Assembly: GCA_900474095.1 (NCBI GenBank)
Contig: UCOA01000011.1
Span: 1-64,000, forward strand
Direction: 5' to 3'
Length of the DNA: 64,000 nt
Source: Hyphomicrobiales bacterium
GTDB lineage: Bacteria; Pseudomonadota; Alphaproteobacteria; Rhizobiales; Rhizobiaceae
Under the pieces are notes generated by a model that was not told the DNA's origin, made no database searches, and saw nothing but the letters and a program-made list of their open reading frames with translations. Numbering within the stretch: position 1 is the stretch's first letter; each line of letters begins with the position of its first letter. This document shows positions 44,276 to 53,293 of the stretch, piece by piece. A program made the position numbers and the translations under genes.

Positions 44276-45277
44276 TCAGGGATTGTGGCAAATATCCGCG
44301 AGCGAGAGATCCGGTAGGATGTTCTCGTGCGATCCGGGGGGCAATCCGGCCCGGATTTGAGAAATTCCCTGTCCGACACTCTCAACGCTCGCGACCAGAT
44401 CACGACTTGCCTGGTCCAGCTGGTACCCTTCTCGGAAAAACAGGGCGATGTTCCTATGCAATGCGGCGTCATCGATGCGGAGGCTGCAAAGACGACCCGA
44501 GGCGAGTTCCTCTTGCACAGCGTGAGCAGGCAAAACAGCCAGGTGATCGCTGTTGGCAACGACGGATTTCAACAGCGTCACCGAGCCGCAAACGGTCACG
44601 TTTTCCGGCGGCGGCACCTTGGCGGCTCTTAGTGCCGCGTCCAGAATTGCGTGTGAGCGCCGCGCCGTTGGAAAGACCCAAGGGAACCCGACCAGAGTGG
44701 GCCAATCCACTTCCTGTCTATCGCAGAGGGGATGCCCATCGCGGGCGATAACAAGTAGCTGGTCGCGGAATAGCACTCGCTGCCGCAAGCCCTCCTCGAG
44801 ATCGTAACATTCGGTAAATCCGATGACGAAGTCGAACTCCCTGCGAAGCAGGCCGACAAGCAGGTCGATTTGGGGGCACTCTACTATCTGCAGCTCTCGA
44901 TGCGGATAGAGTTCTTCCCATCGCTTGAGTGCGAGCGGCATAACGGAACTGGCGAGACTTGGCAGACTTCCTACTCTAACGGCAACCGGAGCGCTGCCCC
45001 ATGCGTTGAGCAGTTCCCGCTCCGCTAGATTTAGCGCGTCGCGGATCAAGCGGGCATGGCAATACAGAATCTCGCCCATCGCAGTGGGCACTACTCCCTT
45101 GGAGCTTCGTACGAAAACCTTGATCCCCAACTCGGATTCAAGACGCTTGATCGACCGGGAGAGAGCAGGCTGCGTCACGTCGACGGCGCGAGCGGCGCCC
45201 TTCAAGCTGCCGTGATCGATGATGGCGGCCAAATAAAGCAGCTTCCTTGGATCGATCTTGGGCAAAAGGTCCTGCAT
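44276..45277 (-). CDS. LysR-family transcriptional regulator (paralogue B)
   Basis: A 333-residue regulator with helix-turn-helix G-S-L-K-G-A-A-R-A-V, T-Q-P-A-L-S-R-S-I-K-R-L-E and the blocks L-Y-C-H-A-R-L-I-R-D, D-F-V-I-G-F-T-E-C-Y and V-L-P-A-H-A-V shared with 12998-13951 and 52301-53293; it is closest to the latter. ATG 45275-45277 is chosen for GGGAG upstream; the frame opens twelve codons earlier. Convergent with the TctC-like gene and head of nothing obvious; it could control the FAH/TctC side or the lactonase-ABC operon. Confidence 0.93.
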   Translation of the reverse strand: MQDLLPKIDPRKLLYLAAIIDHGSLKGAARAVDVTQPALSRSIKRLESELGIKVFVRSSKGVVPTAMGEILYCHARLIRDALNLAERELLNAWGSAPVAVRVGSLPSLASSVMPLALKRWEELYPHRELQIVECPQIDLLVGLLRREFDFVIGFTECYDLEEGLRQRVLFRDQLLVIARDGHPLCDRQEVDWPTLVGFPWVFPTARRSHAILDAALRAAKVPPPENVTVCGSVTLLKSVVANSDHLAVLPAHAVQEELASGRLCSLRIDDAALHRNIALFFREGYQLDQASRDLVASVESVGQGISQIRAGLPPGSHENILPDLSLADICHNP

Positions 45278-45363
45278 TGAGGCTCCCACTTCCCCGTCAA
45301 GCATCAGACACATTGCTCGGCCGAGACGATATCGTCAATCCTTTGGACGCGCGCCCGTCCGAG

Positions 45364-46272
45364 CTACCGGGGTCCATTGATTTTCAGCCGGACGCGATAC
45401 AGCCCGTTCGTCGCGCAAATGTACATCATGTTGCGCCGCGGTCCGGCGAAGGTCAGATTTGCCACGATCTTGCCAAGCTTGATCTTTCCAAGGAGAGTCC
45501 CGCCCCGCTCGTAGCAATAGACGCCGTCGCCCGTGCTAATCCATATGTTGCCGTCGTCGTCGAGACGCATCCCGTCGAAAATGCCCATCGGGCAGTCCGC
45601 CACCACTTCGCCTCCGCCAATGCGGGCGTCTTCGCCAACCGTGAACGCGCGCACGTGGGCAGGGCCGTCTTCGAAATGGCTCTTGCCGCTGTCAACGACA
45701 AAGAGCGTGCTTTCGTCTTTCGAGAATGCGAGTCCGTTGGGCAGCACCATGTCGGTGATCTTGGCTTCCACTTCGCCCGTCGCCGGATCCACTCGGTAGA
45801 CGTGGCACCCGCCGATTTCGGGTTCGGCCTTGCCACCGTCGAGATCATGGAGAATTCCATAGGTCGGATCGGTGAACCAGACCGCGCCGTCGCTGGTGAC
45901 GACGGCGTCGTTTGGGGAATTCAGTCTTTTGCCGCGCCATTGATCGGCGACCGTCAGGATTGTTCCATCATGATCCGTGCGGCTGATCCGGCGATTGCGG
46001 TGCTCGCAGCTGAGCAGCCGTCCCTGCCTATCGACCGTCTGACCGTTGGGATGGCCGCAATCTTGGCGAAACACGCTGACATGGTCGTTTGTCTCGTCCA
46101 GGCGCAGGATGCGATCGTTGGGAATGTCGGTGAAGAGGAGGTAGCGTCCGGCCGGAAAGTAGGCTGGCCCTTCCGCGAACAAGGCTCCGCTGAACAATTC
46201 CTCCGGCGGAAAGATCGGCACGACCTTATTTCTGAAGTCTTTTTCAACGATCTCGTAGTGCTCGGAAACCAT
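45364..46272 (-). CDS. SMP-30/gluconolactonase family lactonase
   Basis: A 302-residue beta-propeller with metal ligands Glu34 (A-E-G-P), Asn121 (S-P-N-D), Asn179 (L-P-N-G) and Asp233 (F-D-G-M), and F-T-D-I, C-G-H-P-N-G-Q blocks typical of gluconolactonase-type enzymes. It should open a sugar lactone in the cytoplasm. ATG follows GAGGG. It is the last gene of the operon SDR - ABC - SMP-30, which pairs import, oxidation to a lactone and lactone opening. It is only distantly like the SMP-30 protein at 16523-17404. Confidence 0.93.
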   Translation of the reverse strand: MVSEHYEIVEKDFRNKVVPIFPPEELFSGALFAEGPAYFPAGRYLLFTDIPNDRILRLDETNDHVSVFRQDCGHPNGQTVDRQGRLLSCEHRNRRISRTDHDGTILTVADQWRGKRLNSPNDAVVTSDGAVWFTDPTYGILHDLDGGKAEPEIGGCHVYRVDPATGEVEAKITDMVLPNGLAFSKDESTLFVVDSGKSHFEDGPAHVRAFTVGEDARIGGGEVVADCPMGIFDGMRLDDDGNIWISTGDGVYCYERGGTLLGKIKLGKIVANLTFAGPRRNMMYICATNGLYRVRLKINGPR

Positions 46273-46335
46273 TTAAACCCTCGATTCATTGCCTGCGTGA
46301 TCTCGCCGCTATTCGCGCGTCGGCCGGGCGCCCTA

Positions 46336-46361
46336 CCGGCCCGGCCGAACGGCCAGGCCGG
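46336..46361 (-). repeat. Strong stem-loop between binding-protein and lactonase genes
   Basis: CCGGCCCGGCC (46336-46346) pairs with GGCCAGGCCGG (46351-46361) with one mismatch around a GAAC loop. It lies just after the binding-protein stop, without a T-run, as in the 2384-2446 region. It probably protects the upstream mRNA and lowers read-through to the lactonase gene. Confidence 0.6.
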
Positions 46362-46369
46362 TGACGTCC

Positions 46370-47392
46370 TCATTTCGCGCCGATGACGTTTTTCAGGGTC
46401 CAGTCGTAGGTGTACTTCACCCAGACGATATCGCTGTCGGCCATGCCCTTGTGGTCGGTCTTGAGCTGCGCCAGCGTGATCTCGGGGATCGGTGCCACCA
46501 TTTTCATCGGGACGTCGACACCGCTCAGCTTGGCCACTGCAACGTTTACCGCCAGGCCGCCCACGCCAGGGTCTGTGTTGATGGCCACCGACTGGTAGCC
46601 AGACTTCGTGTTCAGATCCAGCAGCAGATTAACGTCCGTGCCGTCAAATCCGTACACCTGAAGGGGCACTTCGCGGCCAGCCGCCAAGAAAGCCTGGGCA
46701 GCCCCGAATGCCGCGACACCCTGCGAGAAGACGATATCTACAGTCGGCAGCGTCGGCAGGATCGAGGCGACCCGCTGCTGGGCGACGGACTGGTTCCAGT
46801 CACCATAGACTTCGGAGACGATCTTGATCTCTGGGTATTTGCTTAGCGCGCGGATATAGGCGTCCTGAATAGCCTGCTCAGCGGCGTTTCCTGCCAGGCC
46901 CCGGATGTTAAGCGCGTTTCCCTTACCCCCGGTGCGCTCCGCTATATAGCCGACATACTTCTCTCCGAGTTCGTTGTAATCGAACTGGAGATCGATCGCC
47001 TTTGGGTTGGTGACCGAGCCTAGCGCCGTGGTCAGCACGGGGATACCGGCGCTCACCGCATTGTTGATAGCACCGTTCAAAGCGGTGTCGGAGAGCGGCT
47101 CCAGGATAATGAAGTCAACGCCCTGAAGCGTCAGGTTGTTGAGCTGCTGGATCTGCGTTTGCGGATCGCCAGCGGCATCCACGACCGTCAGCTCGACTTT
47201 CTTACCTTTCGCACTCAGTTCGGCGGCTGCCCACTGCGCCGCCGCGAGGAATCCTTTCTGCCACCCATTGCCCTGGAAGGGCACGGCCACTCCGATTACG
47301 AACCTCTCCTCGGCGAGCGCGTGCCCGCTGGAGAGCATCGTCGCCAAAAGCAGACCTGCCGCCATAAAGTTCCGTCTCATGTGACTCAGCAT
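46370..47392 (-). CDS. Sugar ABC transporter substrate-binding protein
   Basis: A 340-residue RbsB-like periplasmic binding protein. The signal peptide (R-R near residue 6-7, hydrophobic core, cut after A-L-A at about 27) is followed by V-G-I-G-V-type strand F-V-I-G-V-A-V-P, G-V-D-F-I-I-L-E-P-L-S and Y-G-F-D-G-T-D. ATG 47390-47392 lies behind GAGGAGGAGAAG; the open frame runs far upstream over the permease gene but is not coding there. It delivers ligand to the permease 47437-48438 and the fused ATPase-permease. It is not closely similar to the other two binding proteins. Confidence 0.93.
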   Translation of the reverse strand: MLSHMRRNFMAAGLLLATMLSSGHALAEERFVIGVAVPFQGNGWQKGFLAAAQWAAAELSAKGKKVELTVVDAAGDPQTQIQQLNNLTLQGVDFIILEPLSDTALNGAINNAVSAGIPVLTTALGSVTNPKAIDLQFDYNELGEKYVGYIAERTGGKGNALNIRGLAGNAAEQAIQDAYIRALSKYPEIKIVSEVYGDWNQSVAQQRVASILPTLPTVDIVFSQGVAAFGAAQAFLAAGREVPLQVYGFDGTDVNLLLDLNTKSGYQSVAINTDPGVGGLAVNVAVAKLSGVDVPMKMVAPIPEITLAQLKTDHKGMADSDIVWVKYTYDWTLKNVIGAK

Positions 47393-47436
47393 TTTCTTCT
47401 CCTCCTCATTTTGTGGACCATATTTGTCCCACAGGA

Positions 47437-48438
47437 CTACATTCGATCTCGCGAACGGACCGCCATGAAGCAAACCGTTGCGAGAACGATCGAACCTTGG
47501 ATGATGTATTGTGCTCCGATGCTGAACTGCAGAAGTATCAGGTCGGATTGGGCCAAGGTCAGAACCAGCGCACCCATGGCGGTCCCGATCACGGAGGTGA
47601 CGCCCCCGGTTGTCCGTGTTCCGCCGATTACCACCGCAGCGACCGAGCCGAGCAGATAGCTGCGTCCGAGATCCGCCGACACGCCGCCCTGGTAGACGGC
47701 GAGAAGCACGCCCAGCCACGCGGCGAGCACGCCTGAAAGGACGAACGCTCCCAACAGCAGCCATCCCCTCCGCACGCCTGCCAACCGTGCCGCTTCGCCA
47801 TTCTGGCCCAAGGCGTGCAACTGCACACCGAAGACGGTACGTGAGAGAAGGAACCCTACCCCGACGAGAGTCAGCGCGGCCACGGCCAGGACGCCGGAAA
47901 ATCCGAAGAAACGAAGACGGAGAGCGGCTTCGAACAGGCCGCCGACACGGCTGAAACCACCGCTCTGGATGGCGACGATAAAGCTGTAAAGAATGTAGCC
48001 CGTGGCAAGGGTGGCCACGATGGCGGGGATGCGCAGCCGCACGATGAGAGCCGCGTTCACCACCCCCGCCGCGATTCCGACCAGCAGGGTCAGAGCGACC
48101 GAAGCCGGGATGTTGTCGTGACCCACAAGGCCCGCTGACATTACATACGCGCCGAACGTGACGACATAGGGAAGCGAGAGGTCGAAGTTGCCAGGCCCGC
48201 TCGCGATCACGGCCATCTGCGCCGTCCCGGCGAGAGCCAGAAAACCGGCGATGGTCGCATTTGCGAGGAGGAACGAAATCGACAACGTGCCGGTGACCAA
48301 CCCGGCCAGCAGCCACAGCAAAATCGCCGCGATTAATGCGCCGACCCATGATCGCTTTAGTAGACCGCGCCCGATACTCGCGAGGGTCCAGGATCTCGAG
48401 AGCGAGTTTCCGTCCGAAGATATGGTTGGCTGGGTCAT
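47437..48438 (-). CDS. Sugar ABC transporter permease (CUT2)
   Basis: A 333-residue RbsC-like permease with about eight to ten membrane segments, G-N-F-D-L-S-L at about 84-90, and V-I-G-G-T-R-T-T-G-G-V near the C-terminus. ATG 48436-48438 overlaps the stop of the fused ATPase-permease gene (ATGA), so synthesis is coupled. It is the second permease of the same importer, since the upstream protein already carries one. Confidence 0.93.
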   Translation of the reverse strand: MTQPTISSDGNSLSRSWTLASIGRGLLKRSWVGALIAAILLWLLAGLVTGTLSISFLLANATIAGFLALAGTAQMAVIASGPGNFDLSLPYVVTFGAYVMSAGLVGHDNIPASVALTLLVGIAAGVVNAALIVRLRIPAIVATLATGYILYSFIVAIQSGGFSRVGGLFEAALRLRFFGFSGVLAVAALTLVGVGFLLSRTVFGVQLHALGQNGEAARLAGVRRGWLLLGAFVLSGVLAAWLGVLLAVYQGGVSADLGRSYLLGSVAAVVIGGTRTTGGVTSVIGTAMGALVLTLAQSDLILLQFSIGAQYIIQGSIVLATVCFMAVRSRDRM

Positions 48439-50903
48439 GGCTCGATAGGCCTCGCGAGCGAACGGAAGCTCAAGGCAAGGATCAGGATGAGACCACCGAT
48501 CGCAGTGGAGTATTCCGAGCTGATCCCGAGGAAAGTGAGGTTCGTAGTGACCAACGAAATTCCGACGACAGCCATCACCGCGCCGACCGGAGAAACCATC
48601 CCGCCCGCGAAACTTGCACCGCCCACGACAACCGACGTGATGGTCGCGAGCGTGAAGCTGGACGCAACATGGACATTGCCCGCTCCGGTCGCGGCCACGA
48701 GGAATAAGCCTGACAACACCGCGAAAACCCCCGCCAGCGCGTAAAGCGTCACCCGTCCCGCCAGCGCCGAAAAACCGAGCGAGACGTAGGTTCGCCGATT
48801 GTGTCCCATAGCGCGGAGCCTGATGCTGTAGCCCCATCCGCGGCAGATCCAAAGACCGATTATGGCCACGGCCACAAGGACGACGCAGGGCAGGGGAAGC
48901 GGCCACAACTTGACCTGAATTGCCGCCGCCAACCATTCGGGGGACTTCCCTCCCGGGGTTTCGCGGATCGTCAGCCCTATCCCGAGCCAGATGAAGGAAG
49001 CGCCCAAGGTGGCGACCACCGACGAAACGCCTAGAAGCTCGACGATAAGCGCCAGCAGCACATATCCCACGACCACTGCCGACAAAGCCAGGATACCGAA
49101 CATTGGCGCGTCGACCAGATAGGTCGCCGCCAGCACGTTCGCGAGGCCTATCGCGAAACCGAGGCCCAGATCTATGTCACCACCAAGCAGGAAGAGCATC
49201 TGGGCCAGGACCGCAAAAGCAAGCGGCAAAGAGGCCTGAAGGAGAAGTTCGAGACCGAACGAACTGAAGGCATTCGGCTGTTGCCAGAAGGCCAGCGCGA
49301 ACATGGAACACATCAGCAGCGCGGCAGGCAGTGAGCGCCATGAAAGAAGCCGTGTCAACGAAGCTTCTCGCGGCCCCCCAGACGGCCGTTTGTTCTCGCC
49401 GGACTGTGGTGTCTCGTCCTTCGGACGCTGGAAGGAGGCATGCACAATCCGCTCTTCGGTAACCTCCGTGCCGTCGAATTCGGCGACCACTCGCCCTCGG
49501 GCCATGACATAGACGCGATCGCATTTGTGAAACTCCGCCACCTCCGTCGAGTGAAGGATCGCGCTACGCCCCTTCTCCTTGAGCTTGTCGAGGATCGCGT
49601 AGATCGAGACTTTGGCGGTCACGTCGACGCCTCTGGTGGGATCATCGAGAAGCAGCAGGGGCGCTTCGCTCGCCAATGCTCGACCAAGCAGCGCGCGCTG
49701 CTGATTGCCGCCGCTCAAGCTGACGATGAGAGAGTCCGCGCGTTGGCTGAGGCCCAGTTCGGAAAGCCATTCATTCGCCTTGGCCTTGAGACCTGAGAAA
49801 TCCACGATGCCTGCGTTAGAGAAGCGGCGTATCGCCGAGATAGCGACGTTTTCCTCGACATTCCAGAGCGGGAGAAGCCCCTCGCGCTTGCGATCGCCGC
49901 TGACGTACGCGATGTCGCTGACAGAGCGCACCGCCCCGGTGTCGCGTGCCCTTGCGGCGAATATAGACTGGAGAAGTTCCCGCTGGCCCGCGCCTTCCAG
50001 CCCCGCGATCCCCACGAGCTCCCCCGCCCCTACCCTGATCGAGACATCACGAAGACACCCGGAAGAAAGATGCTCGACGTTCAGCAGGTCGGAGGAGACC
50101 CTGGCGACGGACACAGCCTTGACCGAGCTTTGCGGTTCGACTGTAGCGCCCAAAAGCGAAAGGAGCTCGTCATGGGTGAGATTTCGGCCGTCCCCGTCGA
50201 AGTGGAGTTTCCCGTCGCGCAGCACCACCACACGATGGGCTAGGCGGCGGGCTTCTTCCAGCTTGTGGGTCACATAGACTATCGCGACGCCCTCCGCCGC
50301 CTTCCTCGCAACCAGTTCGGCCAGTTGGTCGGCCTCGTGCGGTGAAAGTGCGGAAGTCGGCTCGTCGAGAATAACCAGTCTGGTGTTTGGCTCCGTCATC
50401 GCCCGTGCGATCTCGACCATCTGGCGCTCCGCGACCGAGAGCTGGGCGACCTCCGCGCAGACGTCGATGCGGTTTCCAGGGAAGACCTGCATTCGTTCTG
50501 CCGCGTGTCGAACGATTTCACGTCGGGATTGAGCGCCGCTTCGTCTGGCTGTGAGCTCGAGATTCTCAGCCACGGTCAGATTCGGAAAGGTCGAAAGCTC
50601 CTGGAAAACCCGTTGGATGCCGCGGACCCGCGAGCCTTTGGATATGTGCTGCTCGAAATCCACTGGCTCGCCGTCAACGGCCAGTGTTCCCGAGCTCGGC
50701 CGCAGCGTGCCGCCGACGATATTGAGCATCGTGGATTTTCCCGCTCCGTTCGGCCCGAGCAGCACGAGGATTTCGCCCGCCCGGATATCGAGGCTGACAT
50801 CGCGCAGGACCTCGTGTGTTCCAAAGCTCTTTGTCAGATTTCGCGCCGAGATAAAGACGGCTCCACCGGGTGGTCCTTCTGCGCTTATGTCGACGTGTTT
50901 CAT
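48435..50903 (-). CDS. Fused sugar ABC transporter ATPase (two domains) + permease
   Basis: An 822-residue protein joining what are normally two genes. The first ATPase domain has Walker A G-P-N-G-A-G-K-S-T at 50-58, signature L-S-V-A-E-R-Q and L-V-I-L-D-E-P-T. The second (about 260-490) has the degenerate G-L-E-G-A-G-Q-R, L-S-G-G-N-Q-Q-R and L-L-L-D-D-P-T-R-G-V-D. After a polar linker (K-D-E-T-P-Q-S-G-E-N-K-R-P, about 495-515) follows a full CUT2 permease of about 310 residues with G-G-D-I-D-L-G-L at about 575 and V-V-G-G-A-S-F-A-G-G near the end. With the next gene it would give an ATPase-permease plus permease heteromer. The fusion is continuous, with no frameshift seen. Confidence 0.93.
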   Translation of the reverse strand: MKHVDISAEGPPGGAVFISARNLTKSFGTHEVLRDVSLDIRAGEILVLLGPNGAGKSTMLNIVGGTLRPSSGTLAVDGEPVDFEQHISKGSRVRGIQRVFQELSTFPNLTVAENLELTARRSGAQSRREIVRHAAERMQVFPGNRIDVCAEVAQLSVAERQMVEIARAMTEPNTRLVILDEPTSALSPHEADQLAELVARKAAEGVAIVYVTHKLEEARRLAHRVVVLRDGKLHFDGDGRNLTHDELLSLLGATVEPQSSVKAVSVARVSSDLLNVEHLSSGCLRDVSIRVGAGELVGIAGLEGAGQRELLQSIFAARARDTGAVRSVSDIAYVSGDRKREGLLPLWNVEENVAISAIRRFSNAGIVDFSGLKAKANEWLSELGLSQRADSLIVSLSGGNQQRALLGRALASEAPLLLLDDPTRGVDVTAKVSIYAILDKLKEKGRSAILHSTEVAEFHKCDRVYVMARGRVVAEFDGTEVTEERIVHASFQRPKDETPQSGENKRPSGGPREASLTRLLSWRSLPAALLMCSMFALAFWQQPNAFSSFGLELLLQASLPLAFAVLAQMLFLLGGDIDLGLGFAIGLANVLAATYLVDAPMFGILALSAVVVGYVLLALIVELLGVSSVVATLGASFIWLGIGLTIRETPGGKSPEWLAAAIQVKLWPLPLPCVVLVAVAIIGLWICRGWGYSIRLRAMGHNRRTYVSLGFSALAGRVTLYALAGVFAVLSGLFLVAATGAGNVHVASSFTLATITSVVVGGASFAGGMVSPVGAVMAVVGISLVTTNLTFLGISSEYSTAIGGLILILALSFRSLARPIEP

Positions 50904-51102
50904 CGTGCCTCCTCCCAGGACATGCCATGCACGATCGCTCAGCCTTGCGGTGATCCGGGCATGGCGACATTCTCCTGCCCGGCGCGCACGCCGGGCAGTT
51001 GCACCCCAGCTTTGCCGGTGGCGTTGATTACTGGATCTGCTCGCCGTTCCCCGGCTCCCGTTCAGCCGCAGATATCTACCGCGGCAACGCTAGGCTCGAG
51101 GT

Positions 51103-51858
51103 TCAGAGGCACGCGGTCTGGCCGCCATCGACCGAGACGACGGCACCCGTCATGAAGCTGGCATCGTCAGTCAGCAGGAAGACGATGACCGCAGCGATCT
51201 CCTCGGGCTCGCCCATGCGGCCGATAGGATGGGCCGCCTTGATGCGTGCCACGGCCTCCGGGTCCTGCAGCATGTATTCGACCAACGGGGTCCTGGTCAT
51301 GCCCGGTGCGATCGCGTTGACGCGAATTCCCAACGGACCCAACTCCGGACACATGGACTTGGTGATGCCCGAGACGGCGAATTTCGACGCCACATACGGC
51401 AGTCGGTTCGGAACGCCCATCACCCCCGCCCCGGACGAGATGTTGACAATCGCGCGGGATCCCGTGTCGTCGCGAACGGCGCGTGCGAAGGCTTGGCACA
51501 TGTTGACGGTTCCGCCGAGATTGACCGCCATGACTCGTTCCAGCTTGTCCGGCTCGACATCTAGGATATTGGCGACGCCAGTGATGCCAGCGCAGTTGAC
51601 CAGGCCGTTCAGACGTCCGAGCCGGGTCCGAGTTTCTTCTGCCAGGGCGCGCGCGGCCGCCGCGTCGCGGACATCGATGACTGCACCCTTGACGCGCTCG
51701 CTACCGCCGAATTCCGCAACGATGTTGTCGACGGCCTCCTGGCTGACGTCGGCCGCCACGATGTCGGCACCCTCGGCATGCAGTCGCCGCACGCACGCGG
51801 CACCGATACCGCTTGCCGCCCCAGTCACGATTACCGTACGGTTTTCGAAACGATTCAT
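51103..51858 (-). CDS. SDR family oxidoreductase heading the second ABC operon
   Basis: A 251-residue SDR: T-G-A-A-S-G-I-G at 12-19, N-C-A-G in place of N-N-A-G at about 88-91, I-S-S-G-A-G, and Y-V-A-S-K at about 153. ATG 51856-51858 lies behind GGAGGAG at seven bases. First gene of the operon SDR - fused ABC - permease - binding protein - SMP-30; about 200 bp separate it from the ABC gene. With the lactonase it suggests sugar to lactone to sugar acid. LysR-type box at 52092-52106 upstream. Confidence 0.93.
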   Translation of the reverse strand: MNRFENRTVIVTGAASGIGAACVRRLHAEGADIVAADVSQEAVDNIVAEFGGSERVKGAVIDVRDAAAARALAEETRTRLGRLNGLVNCAGITGVANILDVEPDKLERVMAVNLGGTVNMCQAFARAVRDDTGSRAIVNISSGAGVMGVPNRLPYVASKFAVSGITKSMCPELGPLGIRVNAIAPGMTRTPLVEYMLQDPEAVARIKAAHPIGRMGEPEEIAAVIVFLLTDDASFMTGAVVSVDGGQTACL

Positions 51859-52300
51859 TCTTGCTCCTCCACTTCGCATTCTCGAAGCGCCTTGCGGATC
51901 CGATCGTCGTTTCCGATGGCTCCGGCGACGCGCTACGATCGCTGCGTGGAAGGTATTTGGTCAGCTATGTCCCTTGTCAATCGATGCCACGAGGGGCCGC
52001 CGTGTGTCTGGCGCAATCCGAAAGGAGCGTCATTGCAAAATTACACAACCAAAACAAACGCTTATTTCCGCGTTGAAATTGAAGTGGTGGTATACCCAAC
52101 AGTTATACCCCGGCTGAAAACCTGGACACTTCCGCTCGTCGTGAAGGTTTGAACCCAGCGCGGTCGGCTATCGAGGACCGCATCTGCGAGGTCGGTCGAC
52201 TGGTGCGAACCTTGTAGTCGTCGAGGAAAGCCGCGGACGTGCGTCACCGTTGTGGACTCGAAGGAAGGTGCGGGTGGGCTGTATGCTGACCGAGCGGTCG
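51859..52300. other. Region between LysR 3' end and SDR operon start
   Basis: About 440 bp that must hold the promoter of the SDR-ABC-lactonase operon. The LysR-type box at 52092-52106 is the only element recognised; the many short frames show no family. Confidence 0.5.
52092..52106. promoter_or_regulatory. LysR-type box (SDR-ABC-lactonase operon)
   Basis: ATACC-CAACA-GTTAT: one mismatch in the left half, T-N11-A kept. GGT and ACC extend the symmetry (52089-52109). It lies 234 bp upstream of the SDR ATG. Confidence 0.6.
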
Positions 52301-53293
52301 TCAGCCGTCATGGTCGGACCGCTCTGAAACCGCAGCCACTCTTTCGGCAGGGACGGCCGACCGTCCGCGGTTGCAAAGCTCCTGTCCGACTGAACCGACA
52401 AGAGAGATAAGCTCCCGGCAGAGATTATCGAAAACATATCCCTCGCGGGAGAAAACGGCGATGTTCCGATCCAGCGCGGCGTCCACTACATCCAGACAGA
52501 CCATACGCCCCTCCTCTAGCTCTTCCCGCACAGCGTGAGCTGGCAGGACCGCCAGATGATCGCTGTCGATGACGAGAGACTTCAACAAGGTAACAGAACC
52601 GCGGACGGTCATTTGCTCAGGCGACGCGACCTTTGCGGCTTTGAGCGCCGCGTCCAGGATCACGTGGGAACGCTTTGCGGTCGGGCAGACCCAGGGATAT
52701 GTGACGAGCAGCTCCCACTTCAGGTTCAGCTCGGAAGCGAGAGGATGTCCCGCCCGGGCGATGACGAAGAGCTTGTCCCGGAAAAGCACCCTTTGCCGCA
52801 AACCGTTTTCGAGATCGTAGCACTCGGTGAAGCCGAAAACGAAATCGAACTCGCGCCGAAGCAGTCCGGTCAGAAGATCAATCTGCGGTACTTCGACCAC
52901 CTGCAATTCACGTTCGCGGAACCTTTCGCGCCAGCGCGTCAGCGCGATTGGCAGTATCGAGTTAGCCAGACTCGGAAGGGCGCCGACCCGAATGACGCCC
53001 GGGTTGCCGCCCTGCGCGTTCAAAAGAGCCCTAGCGGCGAGCCCCATCTCATCGCGGATCAAGCGCGCGTGGCAGTACAAGACCTCCCCGGTTGGCGTGG
53101 GCACGACGCCCAACGGGCCACGCTCCAGAACACACATGCCCAGTTCCGCTTCGAGCCTGCTCATCGAGGTCGACAGAGCGGGCTGGGACAACCCAAGCGC
53201 CTTCGCAGCACTCTTCAAGCTGCCGTGTTCGATGATCGTCGCGAGATAGAGGATTTTGTTAGGATCGATCCTCAGGCGGCTCGCGGGAAGCAT
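52301..53293 (-). CDS. LysR-family transcriptional regulator (paralogue C)
   Basis: A 330-residue regulator with helix-turn-helix G-S-L-K-S-A-A-K-A-L, S-Q-P-A-L-S-T-S-M-S-R-L-E and the blocks L-Y-C-H-A-R-L-I-R-D-E, F-G-F-T-E-C-Y-D-L-E and L-P-A-H-A-V of the other two paralogues. ATG follows AGGAG. It lies between the SDR-ABC-lactonase operon and the divergent ALDH-TctBA operon, with a LysR-type box on each side, and is therefore the best local candidate to bind these boxes. Confidence 0.94.
   Translation of the reverse strand: MLPASRLRIDPNKILYLATIIEHGSLKSAAKALGLSQPALSTSMSRLEAELGMCVLERGPLGVVPTPTGEVLYCHARLIRDEMGLAARALLNAQGGNPGVIRVGALPSLANSILPIALTRWRERFRERELQVVEVPQIDLLTGLLRREFDFVFGFTECYDLENGLRQRVLFRDKLFVIARAGHPLASELNLKWELLVTYPWVCPTAKRSHVILDAALKAAKVASPEQMTVRGSVTLLKSLVIDSDHLAVLPAHAVREELEEGRMVCLDVVDAALDRNIAVFSREGYVFDNLCRELISLVGSVGQELCNRGRSAVPAERVAAVSERSDHDG

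Noticed and set aside
46370-48349. A single 659-codon minus-strand protein joining permease-region sequence and a binding protein
   Set aside because: The first half is out of frame over the permease gene and has no ribosome site; a signal peptide and GAGGAGG site place the true start at 47392.
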